A stretch of DNA of 64,000 nucleotides from Paenibacillus sp. USDA918EY (lineage in GTDB: Bacteria; Bacillota; Bacilli; Paenibacillales; Paenibacillaceae). Position 1 is the first letter of the stretch; each line of letters opens with the position of its first letter. Under the pieces are notes generated by a model. That model was given only the letters and a program-made list of their open reading frames with translations. It did not search any database and was not told the origin of the DNA. This document shows positions 16,055-23,690 of this stretch, piece after piece. Made by a program: the position numbers and the translations under genes. The stretch covers positions 1 to 64,000 of the forward strand of contig NZ_WTWY01000009.1 in assembly GCF_009870825.1 (NCBI RefSeq), written 5' to 3'.

Positions 16055-17026
16055 CTAATCTTGGTTTTCTGCAGCTTTGTCGTAAGCAGTGATTATTTTT
16101 TGAACGAGAGAGTGGCGGACGACATCCTGCTCGGCAAACTGAACGAAGCCGATCTCCTCAATGTCTCCAAGTATATGTTTCGCCTCGATCAACCCGGATT
16201 TTTTGCCTCTTGGCAGGTCGATTTGCGTCACGTCGCCGGTAATGACCATTTTCGAGCCGAAACCTAGGCGGGTTAAAAACATTTTCATTTGTTCAGGGGT
16301 CGTATTCTGGGCCTCGTCCAATATGATGAACGAATCGTCCAGCGTACGCCCGCGCATATACGCCAGCGGCGCGATTTCGATAAGTCCTCTTTCAAGCGCT
16401 TTGGCCGTTTGCTCCGGGCCCATGACGTCGTATAAGGCGTCGTAAAGCGGCCGCAAATACGGATCGACTTTTTCCTGCAGATCCCCCGGCAGAAACCCGA
16501 GGCTTTCACCCGCCTCGACGGCCGGACGCGTCAGCACGATGCGCTTGACGGCCCCTTCCTTCAAAGCGGCGACGGCAAGCACGACCGCCAAATACGTTTT
16601 CCCCGTGCCGGCCGGTCCGATTCCGAACACGATGTCCCGCTTGCGGATGGTCGTCACATAGTGCTTCTGGCCGATGGTCTTCACCCGGATCGGTTTGCCG
16701 CGGAACGTTGTCGTAATTTCTCCCTTGAAGAGATCAAGCAACTGGTCGGCCCGAAAATCCTTGGCCAAATCGATGGCGTAAGAGACGTCCCGCTCCGACA
16801 GAATGTGACCGTTCCGGACGAGCTCAAGCAGCACTTCGAACAGATGCTCCAAAACTTGCACATCCCGCAGTTCCCCGCGGATCGTAATTTCCGCCTCGCG
16901 GGAAACGATTTGCGCCGGAATCTGCGCTTCGATCATTTTCAGAAAAGTATCCTGAGGTCCAAATAGGGACAGTCCTTCGCTTGCACTATGCAATGAAATT
17001 TGCGCGCTGTGGTTTTTTTCTGACAA
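16055..17026 (-). CDS. phoH: PhoH family ATPase
   Basis: PhoH-like P-loop ATPase, a probable RNA helicase linked to RNA metabolism; 323 residues. An N-terminal KH-like region is followed by the Walker A motif GPAGTGKTYLAVVLAV at about residue 138, and the Walker B-like FIILDEAQNTTPEQMKMFLT. The protein starts at a TTG (17026), with AAGGAG about 11 bases upstream. It sits seven bases after yqfD and 14 before pgpH, so it belongs to the yqfC-recO transcription unit. Confidence 0.94.
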   Translation of the reverse strand: MSEKNHSAQISLHSASEGLSLFGPQDTFLKMIEAQIPAQIVSREAEITIRGELRDVQVLEHLFEVLLELVRNGHILSERDVSYAIDLAKDFRADQLLDLFKGEITTTFRGKPIRVKTIGQKHYVTTIRKRDIVFGIGPAGTGKTYLAVVLAVAALKEGAVKRIVLTRPAVEAGESLGFLPGDLQEKVDPYLRPLYDALYDVMGPEQTAKALERGLIEIAPLAYMRGRTLDDSFIILDEAQNTTPEQMKMFLTRLGFGSKMVITGDVTQIDLPRGKKSGLIEAKHILGDIEEIGFVQFAEQDVVRHSLVQKIITAYDKAAENQD

Positions 17027-17032
17027 ATAGCC

Positions 17033-18229
17033 TCATTCTCCTTGACTTTGAACTATGGGAAGTTCTTCGGCAATCTTTTCTTCCACCTCAAAAAGCACTT
17101 TCATATAAACTTTACCATTCTCTCTCTTCTCATGCAAAATTTTTTGGCTGATGATCTGCGAATCGTTGCCGTATTTTGCCAAAATATCCCGAACCGCCGC
17201 CTCCAGCCCTTGTTTTTTCGCCGCTTCGGGTTCCAGCGCCTCCTCCCTCTCGTCGACCTCCATCACTTTCTCGGTCATCCAGCCGATCGGGAGCGCAATC
17301 GAACGCCATGTCAGCGGATCAAGCTCGGTCAGCGTTTGCGATTTCGCAAACGGCTCTTTCCCGTACCCCCACAGCTGGATCGCACGGTTCCCGAGCACGA
17401 GGTAGCTTTTGTCTTTCCGTTCCCCCGTATATACTTCCCGTTTCTGGACAAGCGGGACCTCCAGCTGGTATTCATGCCATACGAGGCCCTTCACTTCGCC
17501 TTTGGCCACCACAACCTGCGAATGGGCGGAGCCGTCGCCCAAAATGCCGGAAATGAGCACTTGTCCTTTTTTGACGCGCGTATTTTTTTGAACGAGGGGG
17601 CGCCCCTGCTCCGCATAAATGCTGGTGACGACCGCATCCGACTTGCTGATCAAATGGCGCGGGCTCGCCAGCGGCTCCTTCTTCGGCTTTTCCGCTTCTA
17701 CGACCTGGATGGTGATCGTCGTCCCTTTGCGTTCGACCCCGACCCATGACGTTTCAGGCAGCTTGAGGCTGAGCGCCCGCGAAAGCTTGTCCGGGTCCTT
17801 CAAGCGGAAAATCCACTGGTAAGGCCGAATGCCTTCCTCCCTCGCCGCATTCAAAATATCCTCCGTCGCAAGCTTTTCGTTTCCCTCGACATTTATGTTC
17901 CAAACAAGGGATGAAAGCATGAACAGCATCAGGAAAAACACGGCGATGCCCGCCGCAAAAAATTTGCGCTTGTACAGCTTGACCAAACGGAAAGGCAGTC
18001 CGATCCGGCGCGTGACATGCATCCGGCAGCCTGTCCGTTTCAGCAGGGGGCGAAGAGCGTGGAAATCCCTAAGGAGCAGCTTCATGTCGGCCGTTTGTTG
18101 GCTGGTGGGCCGAATATCCCAGACGGGAATGCCCGCTTCCGCCAAAGCATTGATCAAGTGATTGACGCCCTCTCCTCTGACCGTAATCTGTACGCAGCCG
18201 CGCACACCGGATAGTGTAGGTATTTTCAT
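17033..18229 (-). CDS. yqfD: Sporulation protein YqfD
   Basis: A 398-residue homologue of YqfD, a sigma-E-dependent membrane protein of the Bacillus mother cell. The short N-terminal domain is followed by one membrane segment near residues 90-110 (AAGIAVFFLMLFMLSSLVW) and a long extracytoplasmic part with a POTRA-like start (NINVEGNEKLATEDILNAAR), then a predicted beta-rich region. The ATG overlaps the yqfC stop (ATGA), showing tight coupling. The yqfC-yqfD pair is found in most endospore formers. Confidence 0.93.
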   Translation of the reverse strand: MKIPTLSGVRGCVQITVRGEGVNHLINALAEAGIPVWDIRPTSQQTADMKLLLRDFHALRPLLKRTGCRMHVTRRIGLPFRLVKLYKRKFFAAGIAVFFLMLFMLSSLVWNINVEGNEKLATEDILNAAREEGIRPYQWIFRLKDPDKLSRALSLKLPETSWVGVERKGTTITIQVVEAEKPKKEPLASPRHLISKSDAVVTSIYAEQGRPLVQKNTRVKKGQVLISGILGDGSAHSQVVVAKGEVKGLVWHEYQLEVPLVQKREVYTGERKDKSYLVLGNRAIQLWGYGKEPFAKSQTLTELDPLTWRSIALPIGWMTEKVMEVDEREEALEPEAAKKQGLEAAVRDILAKYGNDSQIISQKILHEKRENGKVYMKVLFEVEEKIAEELPIVQSQGE

Positions 18230-18519
18230 GAGCTCTCCCCCATTCCTATATATTTTATATTGCGGATCATTCCTTCGATCAGGACCTCTTGCGGCAAAAT
18301 CGCCCGGATCATCAGTCCGGCGCCTTCGATTTCGAGCATGCCCTCACTCAAGGAAAGAATCATTTTGTTCTCCGAAAAATGCCGCACGCCCTGGTGATTC
18401 TCGACGGTCAACTCCTTATTTCCAACCAGGGTAACCCGCGGCAGATCAAGTAAGACGTCCTGCGGCAGATCCAGCGCTTCATGGGTCCATTTCCGCAGCC
18501 TGCGGCTGATCCGGGTCAT
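18226..18519 (-). CDS. yqfC: Sporulation protein YqfC
   Basis: A 97-residue YabP/YqfC family protein of sporulation. After a basic N-terminus (MTRISRRLRKWTHEALDLPQ) comes the family core DLPRVTLVGNKELTVENHQG and RAILPQEVLIEGMIRNIKY. The ATG at 18519 has GGAAGGGGGAGG seven bases upstream; an upstream in-frame start at 18609 lacks one. It starts the yqfC-to-recO cluster, behind a sigma-E-like promoter, so housekeeping genes further down must also have other promoters or receive read-through. Confidence 0.92.
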   Translation of the reverse strand: MTRISRRLRKWTHEALDLPQDVLLDLPRVTLVGNKELTVENHQGVRHFSENKMILSLSEGMLEIEGAGLMIRAILPQEVLIEGMIRNIKYIGMGESS

Positions 18520-18548
18520 ACGAAGGCCTCCCCCTTCCTGTACTTTAC

Positions 18549-18577
18549 AACTTATGCCCGGTCCGGCCGTTTTATGA
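18549..18577 (-). promoter_or_regulatory. Candidate sigma-E promoter of yqfCD
   Basis: The minus strand shows TCATAAA (18571-18577), 14 bases, and CATAAGTT (18549-18556), close to the B. subtilis sigma-E pattern TCATATT-N13-15-CATACAMT. It lies 30 bases before the yqfC start, and the B. subtilis orthologues are in the sigma-E regulon. Confidence 0.45.
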
Positions 18578-18614
18578 GAGATTTCAGGCTGCAGGCGGAG
18601 ATTGCGCAAAATAA

Positions 18615-18666
18615 CCCCGCAAAGCGGAGCCGATGGCTTTGAAACCGAACCAGATACTTTGCGGGG
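18615..18666 (-). terminator. Inverted repeat / terminator between the nfeD-floA operon and yqfC
   Basis: Perfect ten-base arms CCCCGCAAAG and CTTTGCGGGG enclose a 32-base loop; the minus strand then reads TTATTTTG. It follows a second hairpin at 18695-18760, so the stretch holds two tandem terminator-like structures. Confidence 0.6.
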
Positions 18667-18694
18667 ACCCCGGAAATGATAAATGATTATAGAT

Positions 18695-18760
18695 AAAAAA
18701 GCCTTTTCCGCACGGATCGATCCTTCGGATCGTTCCCCTTTGCAGAAAAGGCTTTTGTTT
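18695..18760 (-). terminator. Terminator of the nfeD-floA operon
   Basis: Arms AAAAGCCTTTTC and GAAAAGGCTTTTTT flank an inner GATCC-TTCG-GATC hairpin with a UUCG tetraloop. The minus strand ends TTTTTTATC and the plus strand has TTTTGTTT, so it could stop transcription both ways. Confidence 0.85.
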
Positions 18761-18778
18761 CGTAAAAGCAGCTGCCTG

Positions 18779-19390
18779 TTATTTTCGACCGCCGTACGGC
18801 CGCTTCGACCGCGGCGGACCGAGAATTTCGGCCCAGATCACGCCGTTTCGGGCTTCCTTTGCAAGCCTGGAAACCGGTTTTGGGGCTTCCGCCCGCGCAG
18901 CCGAGGCCGGCACGGGCGCCGTTTGCCCGATCCGGTCCAGCGAAGCGTCGACCTGCTCCAAACGCGTCTGCATGACGCGGTTAAAGTCCTCCAGCGTATC
19001 CGGTATATCGTCCTGCCACATGCCGGATACGCCTTCGCCGGTATCGTAGTCCGGCCCGGCTTCCGAATAACCTCCGAACGGGGAGGTCCGGCCGGCGGTT
19101 TCCGCGTATCGGCCCCGCGCCGGTTCCATTTCGCCGGCCGCGGGCCAGCCCGATTCCGGCGCGCTTTCGTCCCGGCGGCTTGGGGAGGCTTGAGGCGAAC
19201 CCGAAAATCCTTTTTGTTCCCGGATTTCCCGATGCTCCCCGTGTTCCCTCTGCCCCCTGCCTGCGTCTCCGCCAAACGACGGCATGCCCCGCGGATTTTG
19301 CTTTTGCTTTGATTTATTGCTTCTGTTTAAGGCGGAGAAGATAGCAAACAAAACGATCAGGATCCAATAAAAATGTTCAAAGATCCACAT
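18779..19390 (-). CDS. Hypothetical membrane-anchored, disordered protein
   Basis: A 203-residue protein I do not recognise. It begins MWIFEHFYWILIVLFAIFSA, one membrane segment at residues 4-20, followed by a basic NRSNKSKQKQ stretch. This predicts a C-terminal part in the cytoplasm. The rest is rich in Gly, Pro, Arg, Glu and Ala with no clear fold, except a short amphipathic helix near residues 128-153 (DTLEDFNRVMQTRLEQVDAS). It is the third gene after nfeD and floA, 14 bases behind floA, and is followed by a terminator. In B. subtilis the third slot of this operon is taken by yqfB. A role with the flotillin scaffold is only an inference from position. Confidence 0.6.
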   Translation of the reverse strand: MWIFEHFYWILIVLFAIFSALNRSNKSKQKQNPRGMPSFGGDAGRGQREHGEHREIREQKGFSGSPQASPSRRDESAPESGWPAAGEMEPARGRYAETAGRTSPFGGYSEAGPDYDTGEGVSGMWQDDIPDTLEDFNRVMQTRLEQVDASLDRIGQTAPVPASAARAEAPKPVSRLAKEARNGVIWAEILGPPRSKRPYGGRK

Positions 19391-19404
19391 GGGTGCATCA
19401 TTCC

Positions 19405-20403
19405 CTATTTGTTATTTTGGGAACCGTTCTGATCTCCCTCGCCCATCTTGCCCAGCGAGCCTCTCATTTGGGTATCCGCCTCGATGTTTTTCAGATTCAT
19501 GTAATCCATCACGCCGATTTTGCCGGACCGGAGCGCTTCCGCCATCGCCAGCGGCACTTCGGATTCGGATTCGACCACGCGCGCTCTCATCTCGACGACG
19601 CGCGCCTTCATCTCCTGCTCCTGCGCGACGGCCATGGCGCGGCGTTCCTCGGCTTTCGCCTGCGCGATGCGTTTGTCGGCTTCCGCCTGTTCCGTTTGCA
19701 GGTACGCGCCGATGTTTTTGCCTACGTCCACGTCCGCGATGTCGATGGACAAAATTTCGAACGCCGTCCCTGCATCCAGCCCTTTGGCGAGCACGGTGCG
19801 GGAGATGCTGTCCGGGTTCTCAAGCACGTCCTTGTGGGCGTCGCTGGAACCGACCGTCGTTACGATCCCTTCGCCGACGCGGGCAATGATCGTCTCTTCG
19901 CCCGCACCGCCGACGAGGCGGTCGATGTTCGCCCGGACGGTTACTCTCGCTTTTACCTTGACCTCGATGCCGTTTTTCGCCACCGCGGCCACGACAGGCG
20001 TTTCGATGACGCGCGGGTTGACGCTCATTTGCACGGCCTGAAGCACGTCCCGTCCCGCCAGGTCGATCGCGGCCGCCCGCGTAAACTCAAGCGGAATGTT
20101 CGCGCGCTGCGCCGCGATCAGGGCATTGACGACCCTGTCCACGTTACCGCCGGCCAAATAGTGGCTTTCCAGCTGGTTGATGTTAAGCCCCAACCCCGCT
20201 TTCGTCGCCTTGATCAAAGGGTTGACGATCCGGCTTGGCGTAACCCGGCGGAGCCTCATCGCCACCAGAGTAATGATGCTGATGCGAACGCCGGCCGCCA
20301 ACGCGGAAATCCACAGCGTAAGCGGGAAAAAGCTGAAAAATACGCTTAATACGATGATCACCAAGACGGCGATCAGCAAAATGGAGATTAAAGGACTTGT
20401 CAT
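19405..20403 (-). CDS. floA: Flotillin-like protein FloA
   Basis: A 332-residue bacterial flotillin-like lipid-raft scaffold (B. subtilis FloA/YqfA, 331). Two adjacent hydrophobic stretches at residues 5-45 (ISILLIAVLVIIVLSVFFSF, then LWISALAAGVRISIITLVA) anchor it. A SPFH-like region follows with INPLI-type RIVNPLIKATKAGL and later RAAAIDLAGRDVLQAV. The C-terminal part is Ala/Glu-rich coiled coil (EQAEADKRIAQAKAEERRAM). I used the ATG at 20403, ten bases after GGGAGG; the upstream in-frame start is unsupported. It follows nfeD by 99 bases. Bacterial flotillins organise membrane microdomains. Confidence 0.95.
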   Translation of the reverse strand: MTSPLISILLIAVLVIIVLSVFFSFFPLTLWISALAAGVRISIITLVAMRLRRVTPSRIVNPLIKATKAGLGLNINQLESHYLAGGNVDRVVNALIAAQRANIPLEFTRAAAIDLAGRDVLQAVQMSVNPRVIETPVVAAVAKNGIEVKVKARVTVRANIDRLVGGAGEETIIARVGEGIVTTVGSSDAHKDVLENPDSISRTVLAKGLDAGTAFEILSIDIADVDVGKNIGAYLQTEQAEADKRIAQAKAEERRAMAVAQEQEMKARVVEMRARVVESESEVPLAMAEALRSGKIGVMDYMNLKNIEADTQMRGSLGKMGEGDQNGSQNNK

Positions 20404-20502
20404 AACATGCCATCCTCCCATTGTTTTTACGGTTTCCACCTAAGCGGAACCGTTATTTTCCGCAGCCGCCTTATGTTAAGGATTCGCTGCGTGCAAACTG
20501 AT

Positions 20503-21858
20503 TCATTTCGGCTTCACGACGACGCGCGCGCCTTCGACATGAACGACAACCACCGCGGAATCCCGCGGTATAAACTCTCCTTCGGTCACCACATCCACCC
20601 GTTCGTCGTCGATCAGCGCCGTTCCTGCAGGCCGCAGCGGCGTCACGCTGACGCCTTCCTTGCCGAGCAAAGACTCCCTGGATTCGGTCGGGACGTATCC
20701 CTGCTCTTTGGTTAGGGATTCATTCAGAATAAAGCGATTCCAGATGCCGCGTTCCTTGAAGACGATCGCCACGACGACAACGACGACCAGCGCAGCAATA
20801 AAGGCGATTCCTAGCGAGATCAACGCATGACTTGTGTCGTATGCCGCCCGTATCACGCCGGCCACTAAGCTGATGGCGCCCAGCACGCCCAATATGCCGA
20901 AGCTTGGCACGAACATTTCCAGGATCATCAAAATCAGGCCGATGATAAAGAGGAGCCAGGTCTCGTTGCCGGCAAAACCCGCGACATAGTTTCCGAAGAA
21001 ATACAATATGAATGCCGCGGTTCCGATAATGCCCGGTACGCCGAATCCCGGAACGATGAGCTCGATCACGATGCCGGCGATGCCGAGAAACAGCAAAATG
21101 GTCATCACGATCGGGTTGGTCAAAAAGGAAGCGATGTTTTCCGCCCATGTATGTTCCACTTGAATTACGTTATCGGTCGAATATCCCATCCACGAGATGA
21201 CCTCCTCCGGCGAGGAGGCGATTTTGTCCGCATACCCGACCTTCAAGGCCTGCTCGCTGGATAATGCGATGATTTGGCCTTTTTCTTTCTTTTCACCGAT
21301 TTCCGGCATGTCGACGACCATGTCGATGTCCGCCATACCTGCCGCTATTTTGGCGTTCCTGCCGCTTGATTCGGCTGCGGCCGACATTTCGGATTTCCAC
21401 GCGGCGACAAGTTTCGGATCATCCACCCGTTTGCCCGTGCTGTCCACCATAGCGGCCGCGCCGATCATGCTTCCCGGCGACATCGCGATTTTGTCCGCGT
21501 TGAGCGCGATGTAACTCCCGGCGGAAGCGGCATTTCCGCGTATGTATGCAACGCTTTCGATTTTGCTTTCGCGAATCATTTTCCCTATCGTTTGCGCCGT
21601 CGTTACCAATCCGCCCGGCGTGTCGATGTCCAGGACGATCAGCCCCGCGTTCATTTTTTCGGCTTCCTTGAATCCGCGCTTCATGAATTTTTCCAGTCCG
21701 GTCTCGATTTTTTGGTCAACCGGAATGATATACACCGGCGCGATTTTTGCGTCTTCGGCACTCGCCGAGCCCGGAAACGCCGCAGCCATTCCCAACATCA
21801 GCATCATGAATAGAACCAGCCGCCTGTGCAGCATGTTTCCATATCCGGATCGTTTCAA
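20503..21858 (-). CDS. nfeD: NfeD-family membrane protein with ClpP-class serine protease domain
   Basis: A 451-residue long-type NfeD (NfeD1b/YqeZ). A signal peptide (about residues 9-34, ending GSASA) leads into a ClpP-class serine protease domain with LDIDTPGGLV and RGNAASAGSYIALNADKIAM, where the Ser of ASAGSY is the expected nucleophile. Four or five membrane segments follow (about residues 235-370). A C-terminal OB-fold NfeD domain completes the protein. The start is TTG with AGGGAGGG eight bases upstream. Long NfeD proteins typically pair with flotillin-like genes, here floA. The operon is preceded by a sigma-W-like promoter, which fits a role in membrane stress. Confidence 0.93.
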   Translation of the reverse strand: MKRSGYGNMLHRRLVLFMMLMLGMAAAFPGSASAEDAKIAPVYIIPVDQKIETGLEKFMKRGFKEAEKMNAGLIVLDIDTPGGLVTTAQTIGKMIRESKIESVAYIRGNAASAGSYIALNADKIAMSPGSMIGAAAMVDSTGKRVDDPKLVAAWKSEMSAAAESSGRNAKIAAGMADIDMVVDMPEIGEKKEKGQIIALSSEQALKVGYADKIASSPEEVISWMGYSTDNVIQVEHTWAENIASFLTNPIVMTILLFLGIAGIVIELIVPGFGVPGIIGTAAFILYFFGNYVAGFAGNETWLLFIIGLILMILEMFVPSFGILGVLGAISLVAGVIRAAYDTSHALISLGIAFIAALVVVVVVAIVFKERGIWNRFILNESLTKEQGYVPTESRESLLGKEGVSVTPLRPAGTALIDDERVDVVTEGEFIPRDSAVVVVHVEGARVVVKPK

Positions 21859-21914
21859 TAAACCACCCTCCCTTCTCCATGATTATAATATATTTTCCGG
21901 CATATGGTACTTAT

Positions 21915-21940
21915 TACGCAGCAATCCTCCGATCGTTTCA
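21915..21940 (-). promoter_or_regulatory. Sigma-W-like ECF promoter of nfeD-floA
   Basis: The minus strand has TGAAAC (21935-21940), exactly 16 bases, and CGTA (21915-21918), matching the B. subtilis sigma-W consensus TGAAAC-N16-CGTA. It lies about 57 bases before the nfeD start. The B. subtilis yqeZ-yqfA-yqfB operon is a known sigma-W target. A second TGAAAC about 30 bases further upstream is followed by CGTT after 17 bases. Confidence 0.7.
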
Positions 21941-22058
21941 ACAAAAATGAACGAAAACGTCTTTCGGCCGGTTTCAACAGGAAATTCAACGCTTGACAAG
22001 GGCGGGCTTGGAGAGGTCCTAACGTTTCAATTTGCCGTAAATTATGGACGTTAGCATG

Positions 22059-22087
22059 AAAAAACACCCCTTAAAAAGGGGTGTTTT
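22059..22087 (-). terminator. Terminator of rpsU-yqeY
   Basis: The minus strand reads AAAACACCCCTTTTTAAGGGGTGTTTTTT, a strong short-loop hairpin ending in a T-run, ten bases after the yqeY stop. Confidence 0.92.
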
Positions 22088-22097
22088 GCGTTATGTT

Positions 22098-22541
22098 TTA
22101 TTGCAGAAATTGTTGAACCAGCTGGTTCACAAGTTTTCCGTCAGAGCGACCTTTGACTTTCGGCATCAGCGCGCTCATCACTTTCCCCATGTCGGCTTTC
22201 GAAGAAGCACCGGTTTCCTGGATGGTCTGCTGTACAATAACTTTTAATTCTTCTTCGGTAAGCTGTTCGGGAAGATACTGACTGATAATCTCAATTTCTG
22301 CTTCGACATCTGCCGCAAGATCGTCTCGATCCGCTTTCTTAAATTCTTGGAGGGCATCTTTGCGCTGTTTAATTTCACGACTGAGGATATCAAGCACTTC
22401 GTTGTCATCCAAAGTTCTTTTCAAATCTATTTCAAGATTCTTGATCGTTGAACGAACCATTCGAATAGTGGAGAGCTTGAACTTGTCTTTGCTCTTCATC
22501 GCTTGTATCATATCTTCGTTCAATCGTTCGCTAAGACTCAT
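22098..22541 (-). CDS. yqeY: GatB/YqeY domain-containing protein
   Basis: A 147-residue YqeY family protein: an all-helical domain also found at the C-terminus of the GatB amidotransferase subunit and thought to bind tRNA. It begins MSLSERLNEDMIQAMKSKDK and contains LSTIRMVRSTIKN, ISQYLPEQLTEEELKVIV and the conserved terminal DMGKVMSALMPKVKGRSDG. The exact function of the free-standing form is not known. It follows rpsU by 16 bases and is followed by a strong terminator, as in Bacillus. Confidence 0.94.
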   Translation of the reverse strand: MSLSERLNEDMIQAMKSKDKFKLSTIRMVRSTIKNLEIDLKRTLDDNEVLDILSREIKQRKDALQEFKKADRDDLAADVEAEIEIISQYLPEQLTEEELKVIVQQTIQETGASSKADMGKVMSALMPKVKGRSDGKLVNQLVQQFLQ

Positions 22542-22557
22542 GACAGTTCAGTTCCTC

Positions 22558-22731
22558 CTAAAACTTTCTCTTACGAGCAGCCTCGGACTTTTTCTTGCGC
22601 TTTACGCTTGGCTTCTCATAATGCTTGCGTTTCTTCACCTCAGCCAATACGCCATCCTTAGCGATGGAGCGCTTAAAGCGGCGAAGTGCAGCATCAATAG
22701 ACTCGTTTTTGCGAACTTTAGTTTCAGACAC
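22558..22731 (-). CDS. rpsU: 30S ribosomal protein S21
   Basis: The 57-residue S21 of the small subunit platform, near the anti-SD end of 16S rRNA. The sequence SETKVRKNESIDAALRRFKR, then a basic tail KKKSEAARKRKF, is typical of Firmicute S21. The start is GTG at 22731, preceded by GGAGGGAGGG; an upstream ATG in frame would extend the protein into the promoter-proximal leader and is unlikely. Transcription comes from a near-consensus promoter and continues into yqeY. Confidence 0.96.
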   Translation of the reverse strand: MSETKVRKNESIDAALRRFKRSIAKDGVLAEVKKRKHYEKPSVKRKKKSEAARKRKF

Positions 22732-22790
22732 CAGTTTTCCCTCCCTCCGACCAGACCGTCCAAGAGCAATAACACGGTTCATCAAATTTA

Positions 22791-22820
22791 ATTATAGGTG
22801 AAAGAGAAATAGGGTGTCAA
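22791..22820 (-). promoter_or_regulatory. Strong sigma-A promoter of rpsU-yqeY
   Basis: Consensus TTGACA (22815-22820) and TATAAT (22791-22796) with an 18-base spacer on the minus strand give a leader of about 50 bases before the GTG. Confidence 0.85.
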
Positions 22821-22982
22821 CCTTGACGCCTATTTTTTCAGAAAAACCCTTTCACGCCGCTTTCAAGGGGATTAACCAGCAGGCCGGGCCCCGCCCGTTT
22901 GTGGAACTGCTTCCTCCGTGCCGGAACCTCGGTCCTGCCAATTCTTTCCTATCATCCCGATCAAGCAGGAACCCTTCCATGA

Positions 22983-23342
22983 TTACGCATGAGAATCGGA
23001 AATGCCCGTCAACGCGCCCAGCTTGGCTCCTCCAAGCAGATGGTAATGAATATGGTACACCGCTTGTCCGCTGTCCGGCCCGCAGTTGTTGATGAGACGG
23101 TAGCCCGTATCCGCCACGCCGAGCTCTTTGGCCACCTGCTGCGCTACCCGGTGCATCTCGGCGACGAGCGGAAGATCTTCTTCGGCCACGTCGTTCATCG
23201 TCGCGATATGTTTTTTCGGAATGATGAGCACATGCACCGGTGCCGCCGGTTGAATATCCTTGAACACCAGAATGCTGTCGTTTTCAAACACCTTTTGTGA
23301 AGGAATGCTGCCTTCGACGATTTTGCAAAAGAGACAGTCCAT
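22983..23342 (-). CDS. hit: HIT family nucleotide hydrolase/transferase
   Basis: A 119-residue histidine-triad protein of the Hint/HIT branch, hydrolysing nucleoside phosphoramidates in characterised members. It begins MDCLFCKIVEGSIPSQKVF, where the Cys pair fits the zinc-binding form. It has HVLIIPKKHIATMND, and the catalytic HIHYHLLGG sits near the C-terminus. The ATG at 23342 has GGAGG ten bases upstream; an in-frame extension to 23441 is unsupported. It stands alone here, between rpsU and an unknown gene. The physiological substrate is unknown. Confidence 0.94.
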   Translation of the reverse strand: MDCLFCKIVEGSIPSQKVFENDSILVFKDIQPAAPVHVLIIPKKHIATMNDVAEEDLPLVAEMHRVAQQVAKELGVADTGYRLINNCGPDSGQAVYHIHYHLLGGAKLGALTGISDSHA

Positions 23343-23690
23343 CGTTAGTTCGCCTCCGCTATGTATATGTTTTGAATTTATTCCTATCATAACGGATTTC
23401 GGGGGAACGCGTCCAATGCCCGGCAAAAAAATCCGTCGCATAGCGCGTTCATGCGCCGAATCATTTCATGATCCGCGTTCGGGCAAAGAGCCGCTTCGCA
23501 AAGAAAAAGACCCTCCGAAGAGAGCCTGTTCCGCGTTCGTGCTGCATCGGTGTCCATCCGCCGTCCAAAAAAGCTGTCGAAAAAAAACGGTCTGTGGGCG
23601 TACTTCCTTTGAAGAAGGACACGTCTAGCGGAAATATTTCTTGCGAGATAGGGTTGCTTATGCACAGAAGGATTATATGTCCTTGTCTTT
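23343..23690. other. Intergenic stretch between the HIT gene and an unknown gene
   Basis: I find no gene in these 348 bases. It holds a terminator (23502-23526), a possible weak promoter for the HIT gene (TATGAT near 23390 with a poor -35), and an inverted repeat AAGGA/TCCTT at about 23661-23676. Open frames here lack ribosome sites. Confidence 0.6.
23502..23526 (-). terminator. UUCG-loop terminator
   Basis: The minus strand shows GGCTCTC-TTCG-GAGGGTC followed by TTTTTC. It probably ends the transcript of the unknown gene at 23691-24053. Confidence 0.75.

Noticed and set aside
21855..22067. 70-codon minus-strand frame upstream of nfeD
   Set aside because: It runs across the sigma-W-like promoter and the yqeY terminator and has no ribosome site.
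23387..23665. 92-codon minus-strand frame in the gap before the HIT gene
   Set aside because: It starts at GTG without a ribosome site and covers a terminator hairpin; composition is Arg/Phe-rich noise.
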